The notes: generated by a model not told the origin, from the letters alone. A stretch of DNA of 64,000 nt from Clostridia bacterium (GCA_017502875.1 JAFVUF010000007.1:59130-123129), one strand, 5' to 3'; counted from the stretch's first letter, positions 32,975 to 42,752 are shown. Numbers and translations: made by a program.

Positions 32975-33940
32975 ATGTCTGATAACGCAGTTGCTGTACA
33001 GGAAACTCAAGAAGAAGTTTACGTTTCCAAGACTCAGGTAACGAGATGGCAGTACACAAAGCGTGAGATGAAAAAGAAATGGGCAGGCTACGTGATGGTA
33101 GCGCCGTTCTTTATCATGTTCATGGCGTTTACGGTAGTGCCGGTTGCGGTGTCAATTTTATTAAGCTTCACAAATTTCAATATGCTCGAGCTGCCTGAAA
33201 TTTGCTGGTTTGATAACTATATTCGACTCTTCCTTGAGGACGACCTCTTCCTTACAGCTTTTCAGAATACATTAATATTCGCGATAACCACAGGACCTTT
33301 GTCCTACATACTTTCATTCCTTTTGGCTTGGTTCATTAACGAGCTTTCGCCGAGAATGAGATCTATTGTAACCTTCGTTTTCTACGGACCCTCCATCTCC
33401 GGCTCCGCGTACCTCGTATGGAAGCTCATCTTCCAGGGAGATATTTACGGACTGGCAAACGGTTTCTTAATGAAAATGGGTCTTATTTCAAAACCGATAG
33501 TGTTCCTTCAGAACACGACCTACATAGTGCCTATCTGTATCGTAGTTTCGATATGGACATCGCTCGGAACCGCGTTCCTTTCATTTATCGCGGGTCTTCA
33601 GGGCGTTGACAGAAGCCTTTACGAGGCGGGCGCTGTTGACGGCGTAAAGAACCGTTGGCAGGAGCTTTGGTACATTACTCTTCCTTCAATGAAGTCCATA
33701 CTTATGTTCGGTGCGGTTCTATCTATCACCGGCGCGTTTGGATTCGGAGGAATAGTTAACGCGCTTTGCGGAAACCCCTCTACCGACTACGTTGCGTGGA
33801 CGCTGCAGCACCATATGGCAGACTACCTCGGAGCCCGTTTTGAGGTAGGATACGCATCGTGTATTTCGATAGTTCTGTTCGTGCTTATGTTCGGCGCGAA
33901 CATAATGATCAGGAACGCTCTCAGTAAGGTAGGTAGGTAA
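32975..33940 (+). CDS. CUT1 sugar ABC transporter permease, MalF-type (pair 1)
   Basis: 321 residues with six membrane segments after a long charged cytoplasmic N-terminus (about residues 1-42). The EAA loop that docks the ATPase is intact: YEAGAVDGVKNRWQELWYIT followed by LPSMKS. GYVMVAPFFIMFMAFTVVPV is the usual first segment. Forms the transmembrane channel with the next gene product, whose gene starts 2 bp after this stop. Confidence 0.9.
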   Translation: MSDNAVAVQETQEEVYVSKTQVTRWQYTKREMKKKWAGYVMVAPFFIMFMAFTVVPVAVSILLSFTNFNMLELPEICWFDNYIRLFLEDDLFLTAFQNTLIFAITTGPLSYILSFLLAWFINELSPRMRSIVTFVFYGPSISGSAYLVWKLIFQGDIYGLANGFLMKMGLISKPIVFLQNTTYIVPICIVVSIWTSLGTAFLSFIAGLQGVDRSLYEAGAVDGVKNRWQELWYITLPSMKSILMFGAVLSITGAFGFGGIVNALCGNPSTDYVAWTLQHHMADYLGARFEVGYASCISIVLFVLMFGANIMIRNALSKVGR

Positions 33941-33942
33941 TT

Positions 33943-34815
33943 ATGGCTAAAAAACTTAGAACCAGAAAGCATGCCGTCGTTCTTAACCGAAGCGTTGGCG
34001 GTGATACCGCAATCACGATTGTACTTACTATATTCGGTTTGTTCATGTTCCTACCTATGTACTACCTCGTTATTACGGCGTTTAAGCCCATAGGAGAAAT
34101 GTTCCTTACCCCCCCTAACTTCTACGTTATTAAGCCTACGTTCCAGAACTTCATCGACCTGTTCGCGTCTATGACCGCGACATGGGTTCCGATTTCAAGA
34201 TATGCCTTCAACACTATATATATCTCTCTCGGAGCTACTTTCGGTTGCTTGATTATCGGATCTATGGCTGCGTACGCTGTTTCTAAGGTACGTTTCCCCG
34301 GTTCAAGAATAGTATCTCAGCTGATAACGTATTCGCTTATGATTTCGTCCACTGTTACGGGAATAGCGCACTTTATTATTTTCGTGGCTTTGGGCTGGCT
34401 AAATACTTATACGATATCAATAGTTCCCGTATGGGCATCGACTCTCGGTCTTTACCTTATGAAGAACTTTATCGACTCAACCGTTCCCGACTCAATGATA
34501 GAGGCGGCGAGAATTGAGGGCTGTTCTGAATTCAGAATATACCTCACGCTCGTAATGCCACTCGTTAAGCCGGCGTGGCTGACTCTTATGATAACCGTTT
34601 TCCAGTCGGTCTGGAACGCCGGAGCGTCAGGCTACGTTTACAGTGAAAACCTCAAGACCTTTAGTGAATCGATCAACAATATCATCTCCGCTTCCGGTAC
34701 TCAGGGCGCAGGCTCAGCTGCTACCGTAATCATGATGAGCGTACCGATAATAGTATTTATTATATCGCAGAGTAAGATCGTTGAAACCATGGGATCTTCC
34801 GGTATGAAGGATTAA
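33943..34815 (+). CDS. CUT1 sugar ABC transporter permease, MalG-type (pair 1)
   Basis: 290 residues, six membrane segments, EAA loop IEAARIEGCSEFRIYLTLVM followed by PLVKPAW. LPMYYLVITAFKPIGEMF and YAFNTIYISLGATFGCLIIGSMAAYA are typical MalG-family stretches. Partner of the permease just upstream. A Shine-Dalgarno for the next gene lies 13 bp past its stop. Confidence 0.92.
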   Translation: MAKKLRTRKHAVVLNRSVGGDTAITIVLTIFGLFMFLPMYYLVITAFKPIGEMFLTPPNFYVIKPTFQNFIDLFASMTATWVPISRYAFNTIYISLGATFGCLIIGSMAAYAVSKVRFPGSRIVSQLITYSLMISSTVTGIAHFIIFVALGWLNTYTISIVPVWASTLGLYLMKNFIDSTVPDSMIEAARIEGCSEFRIYLTLVMPLVKPAWLTLMITVFQSVWNAGASGYVYSENLKTFSESINNIISASGTQGAGSAATVIMMSVPIIVFIISQSKIVETMGSSGMKD

Positions 34816-34828
34816 GAAGGGAGAAGCA

Positions 34829-37054
34829 ATGATGAAAAAATCCATTTTGAGAGTATTTGTCGTGCTTATGATGCTTGTGGTAACACTCGCAATCACTCTC
34901 CTGCCTTCCTACGCGGCAGCTTATTCGACTTATACTTATTCAATAGACGGAACACAGCTCGCGTCTCCCGACGCTTACGTCCCCGACGCGCACTATGATT
35001 CCGATAAGACCGGTATTACAGCCGGAAGCTATCACCAGCTTCCTCTGCAGGAGCCGTGTGAGCTTACCATAGACTCTGACGGTAATATATATATAATTGA
35101 TAAAATTACCATTCAGATAGACGAGAAGAACAGCCAAAACGTATACAGAATAGTCGTTCTCGACCCTTACTTTAAGTTCTTATACGATTTTTATGAGTTC
35201 ACCTCCGAGTCCGGCGCGTACAACACCTTCAATAATCCCAGAGGACTTTGCGTTACCGAGGATTATATCTACGTTGCCGATACCGACAACGCAAGAATAG
35301 TAGTGTTCAACCGTGTGAACGGCGGACGCGATAAAATGACATTCAAAAAGATTATAGCCCGTCCTCAAGCGGATATATTCGGTGAAAGCGACATCTATAA
35401 GCCCGTGGCTGTGGCATCTGATGATAGCCATGTATACGTTGTTTCCTCAACCACCAATATGGGTATTATCTCTATGGATATCGACGGAAACTTTCAGGGC
35501 TTTATAGGAGCGCAGAAGGTTAGCGCAAACGCTCTTGATATACTGTGGAGAATGTTCCAGACTGACGAGCAGAGAGCGCAGTCCACTCAGTACGTTGCGA
35601 CAGAGTACAACAACATAGTAATGGATAAAGAGGGCTTCATTTACGTAACCACGTCCTCGATTGACGAGCAAATGCAGCAGAACGCTATAAACAGCAAGTC
35701 AACCAGCGCTGAATATGCTCCCATTAAAAAGCTTAACACTAACGGAGACGATATCCTCAACCGTTCAGGCTTTTATCCGCCATCGGGTGAAGTCAAGGTT
35801 GCTACCGTTTCCCGTTCAGGAGGACCTCCGAGCGGTGCTTCAACTATTATTGACGTAGCGATAGGTCCTGAGGAGACATGGTCTATAATCGACCAGAAGC
35901 GTCAGAGAATATTTACTTACGATAAGAACGGTAACCTTCTGTTCGCTTTCGGTGATAGCGGACTTCAGCTCGGTAACCTTAAAGGAATTAAGGCTATTTG
36001 CTATCAAAACTATAACGGACTTAACAACATTGTAGTTCTCGATGACAAGACCGACTCCATTACCACCTATACAAGAACCGAGTACGGCGACCTTATTATC
36101 GCGGCTCTGCGCAACGATAACCTCCGTAACTATGAGGCGGCTGTCGACGATTATCAGAGAATTCTTGAAAGAAACCTTAACTTCGATACCGCTTACGTCG
36201 GCAAGGCAAAGGCTCTTTACCGCGCGGGCGATTATAACGCGGCAATGGAGGAGTATTCATACGCGTATAATACTGCGGGCTATTCACAGGCGTTCAAGAT
36301 GTTCAGAAAAGACTGGGTATCAAAGTACGTCATAGTAGTACCGATAGTAGTGGTAGCGGTTTTCGCGGGTGTGTACTACTTCTTCAAGTATGCCGGCAAG
36401 GTTAACGCAAAGACCGCGGTAACGTCAGGCAAGAGAACCTTCGGTCAGGAGCTGCTGTTCGCGTTCCACCTTATGTTCCACCCGTTTGACGGCTTCTGGG
36501 ATCTGAAGCACGAAAAGCGAGGCTCTCTGAGAGGCGCTGCGTTCTATATAGGCGTGGCAATATTAACGTTTACATACCAAAGCGTCGGACGCTCGTATAT
36601 GTATAACCCCAGAGGAGCATATTCAAGCATCGGTATCCAGATAGCTTCCGTATGTATACCGGTAGCGCTCTTTGCGGCGGCTAACTGGTGTATCACCACC
36701 CTGTTCGACGGAGAGGGAAGCATTAAGGATATTGTTATCGCAACGGGATATTCGCTCGTACCGCTTCCGCTTCTTATAATCCCCTCAACTCTTCTTACGC
36801 ACATTCTTTCATCGTCCGAGTCCGGAATTATCACCCTTATAAATGCTTTGGCGTTTATTTGGTTAGGACTGCTTCTGTTCTTCGGAATCATGATAACTCA
36901 CGATTACCCGATGGTCAAGAATATGCTTACGGTTGTGGTTACGGTAGTCGGAATGGCGTTTATTATGTTCATCATTATACTGTTCGCGACACTCGTTTCC
37001 GACATGTTCGGACTTGTAAGCAACATTATAACAGAAATATCATACCGAATGTAA
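34829..37054 (+). CDS. NHL-propeller / TPR / Yip1 membrane fusion protein
   Basis: 741 residues. A signal peptide or first membrane helix (about residues 5-30) ends near AAAYS. Residues ~60-430 hold NHL-type propeller blades (PCELTIDSDGNIYIIDK, NPRGLCVTEDYIYVADTDNAR, and LGNLKGIKAICYQ). Residues ~445-490 form a TPR unit (YEAAVDDYQRILERNLNFDT then GDYNAAMEEYSYAY). One membrane helix follows (~505-523), then from ~545 a Yip1-like domain with about five membrane segments (FHLMFHPFDGFWDLKHEKRG, then GSIKDIVIATGYSLVPLPL). The propeller and TPR should face outside. It sits between the two halves of the operon. It could be a sensor or an assembly scaffold for the transport complex (inference). Confidence 0.8.
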   Translation: MMKKSILRVFVVLMMLVVTLAITLLPSYAAAYSTYTYSIDGTQLASPDAYVPDAHYDSDKTGITAGSYHQLPLQEPCELTIDSDGNIYIIDKITIQIDEKNSQNVYRIVVLDPYFKFLYDFYEFTSESGAYNTFNNPRGLCVTEDYIYVADTDNARIVVFNRVNGGRDKMTFKKIIARPQADIFGESDIYKPVAVASDDSHVYVVSSTTNMGIISMDIDGNFQGFIGAQKVSANALDILWRMFQTDEQRAQSTQYVATEYNNIVMDKEGFIYVTTSSIDEQMQQNAINSKSTSAEYAPIKKLNTNGDDILNRSGFYPPSGEVKVATVSRSGGPPSGASTIIDVAIGPEETWSIIDQKRQRIFTYDKNGNLLFAFGDSGLQLGNLKGIKAICYQNYNGLNNIVVLDDKTDSITTYTRTEYGDLIIAALRNDNLRNYEAAVDDYQRILERNLNFDTAYVGKAKALYRAGDYNAAMEEYSYAYNTAGYSQAFKMFRKDWVSKYVIVVPIVVVAVFAGVYYFFKYAGKVNAKTAVTSGKRTFGQELLFAFHLMFHPFDGFWDLKHEKRGSLRGAAFYIGVAILTFTYQSVGRSYMYNPRGAYSSIGIQIASVCIPVALFAAANWCITTLFDGEGSIKDIVIATGYSLVPLPLLIIPSTLLTHILSSSESGIITLINALAFIWLGLLLFFGIMITHDYPMVKNMLTVVVTVVGMAFIMFIIILFATLVSDMFGLVSNIITEISYRM

Positions 37055-37066
37055 AGGAGGACGAAA

Positions 37067-40000
37067 TTGAATATGAAAAACAGCGCAAAATCAATATTTT
37101 CCAGATCTCTTTCGGGCTTCCTTGCGTTTATGACGGTATTTATGCTGCTTGCGTCGCTTTCACTTATACCGACCTTAGCGGCAGAAAAGGATAGACTGTT
37201 TAGTGATATCTGGAGGGATTATTACACCAATCCCGAGTACAATCCCGAAACAGCGGGCGACAAGAATATGTCAGCCGCGGACTTCACGACTGAGCAAAAG
37301 CGTCTTGAAGCTATGGGAGAAGCGAGATACGTAAAGGGGGATTTCGAGCTTTACGTCGATGAGATTACCGGAGAGGTTGCTCTTCTTGATACGTCGACAG
37401 GAGATATACTTTTCTCCAACCCTTACGATATTTCCGAGTACGCAACTACAAGAGATAAGGGTAACCACTCACTTCCTACCGATACTAAGGAACAGCTGCT
37501 TAGCCAGGTAAGAATAGATTACCTCTCGAATAACGTTGGAGATAGCTACTACTCCTTTACCGACGCGGCTCTTCTTGACCAGGTTGAGATAACCAGACTG
37601 CGCGGCGGTGTCCGTGTAGAGTACTCTATCGGTGAAGAGGAAACAAGAATGCTGATACCGAGAGTTATGACCGTCGAAAGATGGGAGACCATGATTCTGG
37701 ATCAGCTGAATGAAAACATTACCCTTGAGGTTGGCGAGAGCCTCACCGAAAACCCGATTGCGGGTAGAATCCTCGCTTGGTATGACACCTATTACAGATC
37801 CAAGTATGCAGACGAATACTATAAAACAGCCCGTGAGGAGCTTATTCAGCTTTATCCATCCTTCAGGGAAGAGGATATAGTGGTTTTCGACGAGGCTGCC
37901 TCATACAGACAGAAGAAGATAGTCGAGAGATACATTAAGACCTACTGTCCTAAGTATACCTTTGAGGAGCTGGATAAGGACCACAGAGATAACCAGTATA
38001 CCGCAAAGGATAAGGCTCCCGCAAACTTCAAGATGGCTCTTGAGTACTACATAACCGATAACGGACTTGAGGTTCGCTTCCCCGCTAACGGACTTACCTT
38101 TGACGAGAGTAACTATCAGCTTTCAGCTGTAAAGATACTTCCTTACATGGGCGCCGGCTCAAACGACTATAACGGATATGTCTTTATACCTGACGGCTCA
38201 GGTACGCTGATAAGATTTGAGGACGTCGAGAGATTTGACAGTATAAGCGGTTCGGTCTACGGCGAGGACTACGCGTACCAGGAAATAGGTAACGCCAACC
38301 GAGAGGTATTCAGAATGCCGGTATTCGGAGTTGTTACCTCAAAGACTCCTCAGAAGGACTCTACTCTTAATGAGCCCTATTATAAGTACAACACATACGA
38401 GGACGAAGCAAAGACACAAATTAAGGAAACCATTGTAGGTCCGTCTAAAACTCCTAAGACCTATTCCACAGGCTTCGTGGCGATAGTAACCGAGGGAGAC
38501 GCGCTTACAAAGATAGTAACCGAGAGCGGTGGAGATGAGGATCACCACTTCAACTCCGCGTACTGCTCATTCAACCCCAGACCTAAGGACTCTTATAACC
38601 TTTCCGACGCTATCTCCGTAGGCGGAGACGGTAAAGTAACGGTTGTTTCCAAGCGTAAATATACAGGCTCGTTCAGAATCAACTATATTATGCTTACCGA
38701 CCCCGAAAACGACGGTACCCAATTCGGCAAGGGCAGAACCGAGGGAAGAACCTATTACGACGCGTCTTACGTCGGAATGGCAAAGGCGTACCGTGATTAC
38801 CTCGATAATGATAATGGGGTAAATGTGCTTGACAGACTGACTGAAAATGACGTAAAGGCTGATATCCCGCTTTATATTGAAGCGTTCGGCGTTACTGAAA
38901 CTGACGAGCATTTCCTTAGCATTCCGGTAACCGTTAAGAAGGCTATGACATCGTTTGAAAACCTTAAAACTATGGTTGACGAGATGGCAAAGGCTAAGGT
39001 TACCAACGTAAGCTTCAGACTTACCGGTTACACCAACGGAGGTATGAAGCCTACCGTTCCTACTAAGGTTAAGTTTGAAAGAGTTGTGGGCGGAAAGGAC
39101 GGATTTACCGACTTCCTAAGCTACGCTGCTGAAAAGGGAATTGACGTATATCCTGAGTTCGATTTCGCGTATATGACGGCAAGCGGAATGCTTGACGGAT
39201 TTAACTACGACAGAGATGCTGTTAAGACCATAGACAACCGTTATATTACAAAGAGAGAGTACGACGCTGTTCTCCAGACGTTTGGAACATCCGGTAAGAT
39301 TTGTATTTCTCCAAGCGTTTACAGAGAGTATTTTGAAAAGTTCAATAAGTCCATGACAAAGATTCTTGGCGGAAAGAACACGGGTATATCGCTCGGAACT
39401 CTCGGAAGCGACCTCAACTCAGACTTTGATGAGGACGAACCGTACAACAGAGAGGACTCGAAGGTATTCTCCGCAGAGATGCTCGGACAGTTCGTAACAA
39501 GCTCAAATTACAACAAGGTAATGATAGATGCGGGTAACTCCTATGCTATCAAGTACGCAAACGTAGTTCTTAACGCTCCTCTTGATTCCAGCCGTTACGA
39601 GAACGCAAGTGAGGCTATTCCATTCTTTGGAATGGTATATCACGGATATATCGTATTTGCGGGAGCTCCTACCAATATGGCGGGAGATATCAAGTACGAG
39701 ATGCTTAAAATACTTGAAAACGGAGCTACGCTCTTTATGATGCTCTCGTATGATAACGTTGAGCTTCTTAAAGAGGACGAATACCTCTCGCGTTACTACG
39801 CTATAAGCTATGAGATCTGGAAGGAAACTCTTCTCTCTAAGTACGACGAGGCAGGAAACGTAACCTCGGAAGGTCTTTACGATAAGCTTAATAAAGCGCT
39901 CAAGGGCGTACAGACTACCCGTATCAATGACCACAGATTCATTAACTGCGAGCGTCAGTATACCGCTACCGAGATTGATAATATCAATGCCGAGGCTAAG

Positions 40001-40597
40001 CGTATGTATGATGAAAGATATGCGGAGATTGACGCGTTCTATCAGAATGCTCTCAGCAGACTCGCTCTGCACGACAGAGTTATAGCGGAGTTTGATAAAA
40101 AGCTCGCTGACGCAGGCGTTGACGCGGAGCTTGAGGCTATCTACGCAGGTGATGCCGACGCAATAGCAGCTCTTAAGGCGCAGGGTACGTTATCTGTGCT
40201 TGACGCAATACTTAACGCCGTTTCGGGTGATGCGGCTAAGACTGAAAAGTATACGGCTTTAAAGGCTGATTACGATTCTGAGGTAGTCAACCGCCTTGTA
40301 AATTACGGCGTTTCCGACAGAATTGTAATAGTCGGTGAAGCGGAATACTATAAGTCCATGATAGATGCCCTTGATATTAATAAATTCAGGGAGCCTATCG
40401 AAAAGAAATACAGCGAAAACAGAAAGATTACCGACGGCTCCGTCGTATACGTTGAGTATAAGGAAGCCGGTCAGGCAGGAACCTACTTCGTTCTTAACTA
40501 CAATAGCTTTATAGTTGAGGTAGATATAAACGGAGACGGAACAATAGATCACACGGTAGCTCCCAAGGCCTTCGTCCAGGGAACTGTCGCGGCTTAA
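37067..40597 (+). CDS. Giant secreted DUF5696-like protein, possibly a glycosidase-like fold
   Basis: 1176 residues from TTG 37067 (6 bp after AAGGAGG); ATG 37073 is the alternative. A type I signal peptide ends near LAAEKD (residue ~41). N-terminal beta-rich region with FELYVDEITGEVALLDTSTG. Residues ~600-860 look like a TIM-barrel-type catalytic region: PLYIEAFGV, NVSFRLTGYTNGGMKP, YAAEKGIDVYPEFDFAY, GISLGTLGSDLNSDF, VMIDAGNSYAIKYANVVLN, with acidic residues at strand ends. A helical segment follows (~960-1050), and the tail carries one EF-hand-like calcium motif DINGDGTID. The family match is from memory of its architecture, and the barrel is inferred. Probably trims or holds the glycan outside the cell. 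Confidence 0.7.
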   Translation: MNMKNSAKSIFSRSLSGFLAFMTVFMLLASLSLIPTLAAEKDRLFSDIWRDYYTNPEYNPETAGDKNMSAADFTTEQKRLEAMGEARYVKGDFELYVDEITGEVALLDTSTGDILFSNPYDISEYATTRDKGNHSLPTDTKEQLLSQVRIDYLSNNVGDSYYSFTDAALLDQVEITRLRGGVRVEYSIGEEETRMLIPRVMTVERWETMILDQLNENITLEVGESLTENPIAGRILAWYDTYYRSKYADEYYKTAREELIQLYPSFREEDIVVFDEAASYRQKKIVERYIKTYCPKYTFEELDKDHRDNQYTAKDKAPANFKMALEYYITDNGLEVRFPANGLTFDESNYQLSAVKILPYMGAGSNDYNGYVFIPDGSGTLIRFEDVERFDSISGSVYGEDYAYQEIGNANREVFRMPVFGVVTSKTPQKDSTLNEPYYKYNTYEDEAKTQIKETIVGPSKTPKTYSTGFVAIVTEGDALTKIVTESGGDEDHHFNSAYCSFNPRPKDSYNLSDAISVGGDGKVTVVSKRKYTGSFRINYIMLTDPENDGTQFGKGRTEGRTYYDASYVGMAKAYRDYLDNDNGVNVLDRLTENDVKADIPLYIEAFGVTETDEHFLSIPVTVKKAMTSFENLKTMVDEMAKAKVTNVSFRLTGYTNGGMKPTVPTKVKFERVVGGKDGFTDFLSYAAEKGIDVYPEFDFAYMTASGMLDGFNYDRDAVKTIDNRYITKREYDAVLQTFGTSGKICISPSVYREYFEKFNKSMTKILGGKNTGISLGTLGSDLNSDFDEDEPYNREDSKVFSAEMLGQFVTSSNYNKVMIDAGNSYAIKYANVVLNAPLDSSRYENASEAIPFFGMVYHGYIVFAGAPTNMAGDIKYEMLKILENGATLFMMLSYDNVELLKEDEYLSRYYAISYEIWKETLLSKYDEAGNVTSEGLYDKLNKALKGVQTTRINDHRFINCERQYTATEIDNINAEAKRMYDERYAEIDAFYQNALSRLALHDRVIAEFDKKLADAGVDAELEAIYAGDADAIAALKAQGTLSVLDAILNAVSGDAAKTEKYTALKADYDSEVVNRLVNYGVSDRIVIVGEAEYYKSMIDALDINKFREPIEKKYSENRKITDGSVVYVEYKEAGQAGTYFVLNYNSFIVEVDINGDGTIDHTVAPKAFVQGTVAA

Positions 40598-40610
40598 GAA
40601 AGGGAGGTAG

Positions 40611-41540
40611 ATGAAAATGAGTAAAGCACCAAAGCGCCGTAGGGCCGCCTCTCTTGATAAGCGTAAGGCAATGGGCGGATGGCTGTTTGTCATACCGTTC
40701 GTTATCGGACTGATATTTATCTATTTTCCTGTTATTTACGATTCGTTCAGATCAACCTTTATCCAGGTTGCTAAGGATAAGCAGGAAATCTTCGTAGGCA
40801 TTGAGAACTACCAGGAAGCTCTGTTTACAGACCCGAATTTCGTTACGAATCTTATTTCGGGCTTGAAGGATATGGTAGTAGACATTCCTTCGATAGTTAT
40901 TTTTTCACTTTTCATAGCGGTTATTCTTAACCAGAAGGTCCTCGGACGCGCGGTTTTCCGAGCAATATTCTTTATTCCCGTTATCTGCGCTACCGGTCTT
41001 ATGGATAGCGTTGAGGAAAGCGCCAGCTCCTTAAACGATTACATGGGAGACCAAAGCCAAGGTATTAATACCGGAGAGATGGACGACGGCTTCTCAATGA
41101 GCATAGACAAGATAACAAGTCTGTTTGAAAGCATGCAGATAGGTTCCGGAATTGCCGAGTTCGTTGTAGGCGCGGTTAACAGAGTTTCGGGAATTATCGA
41201 CCGATGCGGTGTTCAGATGCTTATCCTTCTCGCAGCGCTTCAGTCAATTTCACCCGCTATATACGAATCCTGCTCCATAGACGGAGCTACCACGTGGGAA
41301 ACCTTCTGGAAGATAACGCTTCCGATGATAAGCCCGATGATATTGGTTGCGACGGTCTATACGGTTATAGACGCGTTTACGTCAAAGAACAGCTCTGTTA
41401 TGAAATATATAGACAGTGTTGAGCAGGTAAACGTTCAGACCGCGATGGCGTGGATATACTTCTCGGTAATCATAGTATTGGTTATCGTAGTCGTTATAGC
41501 GATGCGCGCGTACGTATTCTATCAAAGAAGAGATTCTTAA
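40611..41540 (+). CDS. CUT1 sugar ABC transporter permease, MalF-type (pair 2)
   Basis: 309 residues. The core is a MalF/LplB permease (WLFVIPFVIGLIFIYFPVIYDS at segment 1, EAA loop YESCSIDGATTWETFWKITL then PMISPM). Between segments 3 and 4 lies an insertion of about 70 residues (roughly 125-195) rich in D, S, G and Q (EESASSLNDYMGDQSQG), predicted outside the membrane and absent from the first MalF copy. The gene follows the DUF5696-like gene by 13 bp. Confidence 0.87.
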   Translation: MKMSKAPKRRRAASLDKRKAMGGWLFVIPFVIGLIFIYFPVIYDSFRSTFIQVAKDKQEIFVGIENYQEALFTDPNFVTNLISGLKDMVVDIPSIVIFSLFIAVILNQKVLGRAVFRAIFFIPVICATGLMDSVEESASSLNDYMGDQSQGINTGEMDDGFSMSIDKITSLFESMQIGSGIAEFVVGAVNRVSGIIDRCGVQMLILLAALQSISPAIYESCSIDGATTWETFWKITLPMISPMILVATVYTVIDAFTSKNSSVMKYIDSVEQVNVQTAMAWIYFSVIIVLVIVVVIAMRAYVFYQRRDS

Positions 41541-41558
41541 GAGAGGAGGTTCTTATAA

Positions 41559-42704
41559 ATGGATAATCAGGTAAATGCTCCTAAGGTTTTAAAGGAGTCT
41601 AAAAATAAAATAACCGTTGATTTCGAGAGAACCTCTCTCGCTACGAGACTTAAGCTTAAGTATCTTAATATAAGCTACGTGGCAGGACTTATCTGGAGAA
41701 TTTTCAGATTCCTTCTCCTGCTTGGCGTATCTTACGTTATCCTCTATCCCTTCTTCTCTAAGATAACTGGCTCGTTTATGAGTGGCGAGGACTTCGTTGA
41801 CGTTACGGTTAAGCTTATCCCTAAGTATCCTACGCTTGATACTTATAAGTCAATAATGTTTGACCTTAAAAATGACGTTAACTTCTTTGAGGCGCTCATT
41901 CACTCAGCCTTCCTTTCACTAGGTGTAGCTCTTTTGCAAACCTTCACATGTTGCGTAATAGGATACGGCTTTGCTAAGTTCAAGTTCAAGGGCTCGAAGA
42001 TACTTTTCGCTATTGTTCTCTTTACGATGATAGTTCCTCACGGAACTATTCAGGTAGCGCTTCAGACTCACTTTAAGCACTTTGATATCTTCGGTATATG
42101 CAAGCTGCTCAGCGGTCAGGTAATACCGAGCTTCGCTCCGCTCGTAACGCTTCAAGAAATGTATCCGACGACTCTCGGAACGGGACTTCTCCTTTACGGA
42201 GATTCCATTAACCTCACGAACTCGCCAATACCCTTTATACTCCTTTCCCTTACGGGACTTGGCTTTAAGAACGGACTTTATATCTACATGATGCGTCAGT
42301 TCTTTAAGGGTGTTCCGGATGAGCTTGAGGAGTCCGCGTATATCGACGGTTACGGAATCTTTAAGACGTTCATGTTCATCGTTATACCGCTTTCGGTACC
42401 GATGATGATAACCATCTTCCTGTTCTCGTTCTCGTGGCAGTGGACAGATGAGTTCTATACCACAACGTTCTGGTCGAGCAGTAGTGAAACCTTTGAGCTG
42501 CTTCCCGATATCATTAACACCGGTATAGGAACAATGTACGCTAACACCTCTGCCTCCGGACCGGCAGGACCTGCCGCGGCGCTTTATAACGCAGCTGTGC
42601 AGAACACCAAGGGTCTTCTTATAATCATTCCCCTTCTTATCGTATATCTCTTCTGTCAGAGATATCTTGTTGAGGGAATTGAGCGTTCGGGACTTGTTGG
42701 TTAA
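41559..42704 (+). CDS. CUT1 sugar ABC transporter permease, MalG-type (pair 2)
   Basis: 381 residues, about 90 longer than pair 1 MalG. A 35-residue cytoplasmic N-terminus and an outside insertion around residues 185-240 (LSGQVIPSFAPLVTLQEMYP, then GTGLLLYGDSINLTNS) account for the extra length. A second insertion sits near 315-345 (DIINTGIGTMYANTSASGPA). The EAA loop is intact: LEESAYIDGYGIFKTFMFIV then IPLSVPM. Last gene of the operon, followed by a strong terminator. Both insertions could extend the docking surface for the oversized binding protein. Confidence 0.88.
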   Translation: MDNQVNAPKVLKESKNKITVDFERTSLATRLKLKYLNISYVAGLIWRIFRFLLLLGVSYVILYPFFSKITGSFMSGEDFVDVTVKLIPKYPTLDTYKSIMFDLKNDVNFFEALIHSAFLSLGVALLQTFTCCVIGYGFAKFKFKGSKILFAIVLFTMIVPHGTIQVALQTHFKHFDIFGICKLLSGQVIPSFAPLVTLQEMYPTTLGTGLLLYGDSINLTNSPIPFILLSLTGLGFKNGLYIYMMRQFFKGVPDELEESAYIDGYGIFKTFMFIVIPLSVPMMITIFLFSFSWQWTDEFYTTTFWSSSSETFELLPDIINTGIGTMYANTSASGPAGPAAALYNAAVQNTKGLLIIIPLLIVYLFCQRYLVEGIERSGLVG

Positions 42705-42714
42705 AAAAACAGTC

Positions 42715-42752
42715 AAAAATCCGCAGAGACTTGTTCTCTGCGGATTTTTTTT
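42715..42752 (+). terminator. Terminator of the ABC/DUF5696 operon
   Basis: A 15-bp stem (AAATCCGCAGAGA and TCTCTGCGGATTT core) followed by eight T. It closes the 13.4-kb operon. Confidence 0.92.
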
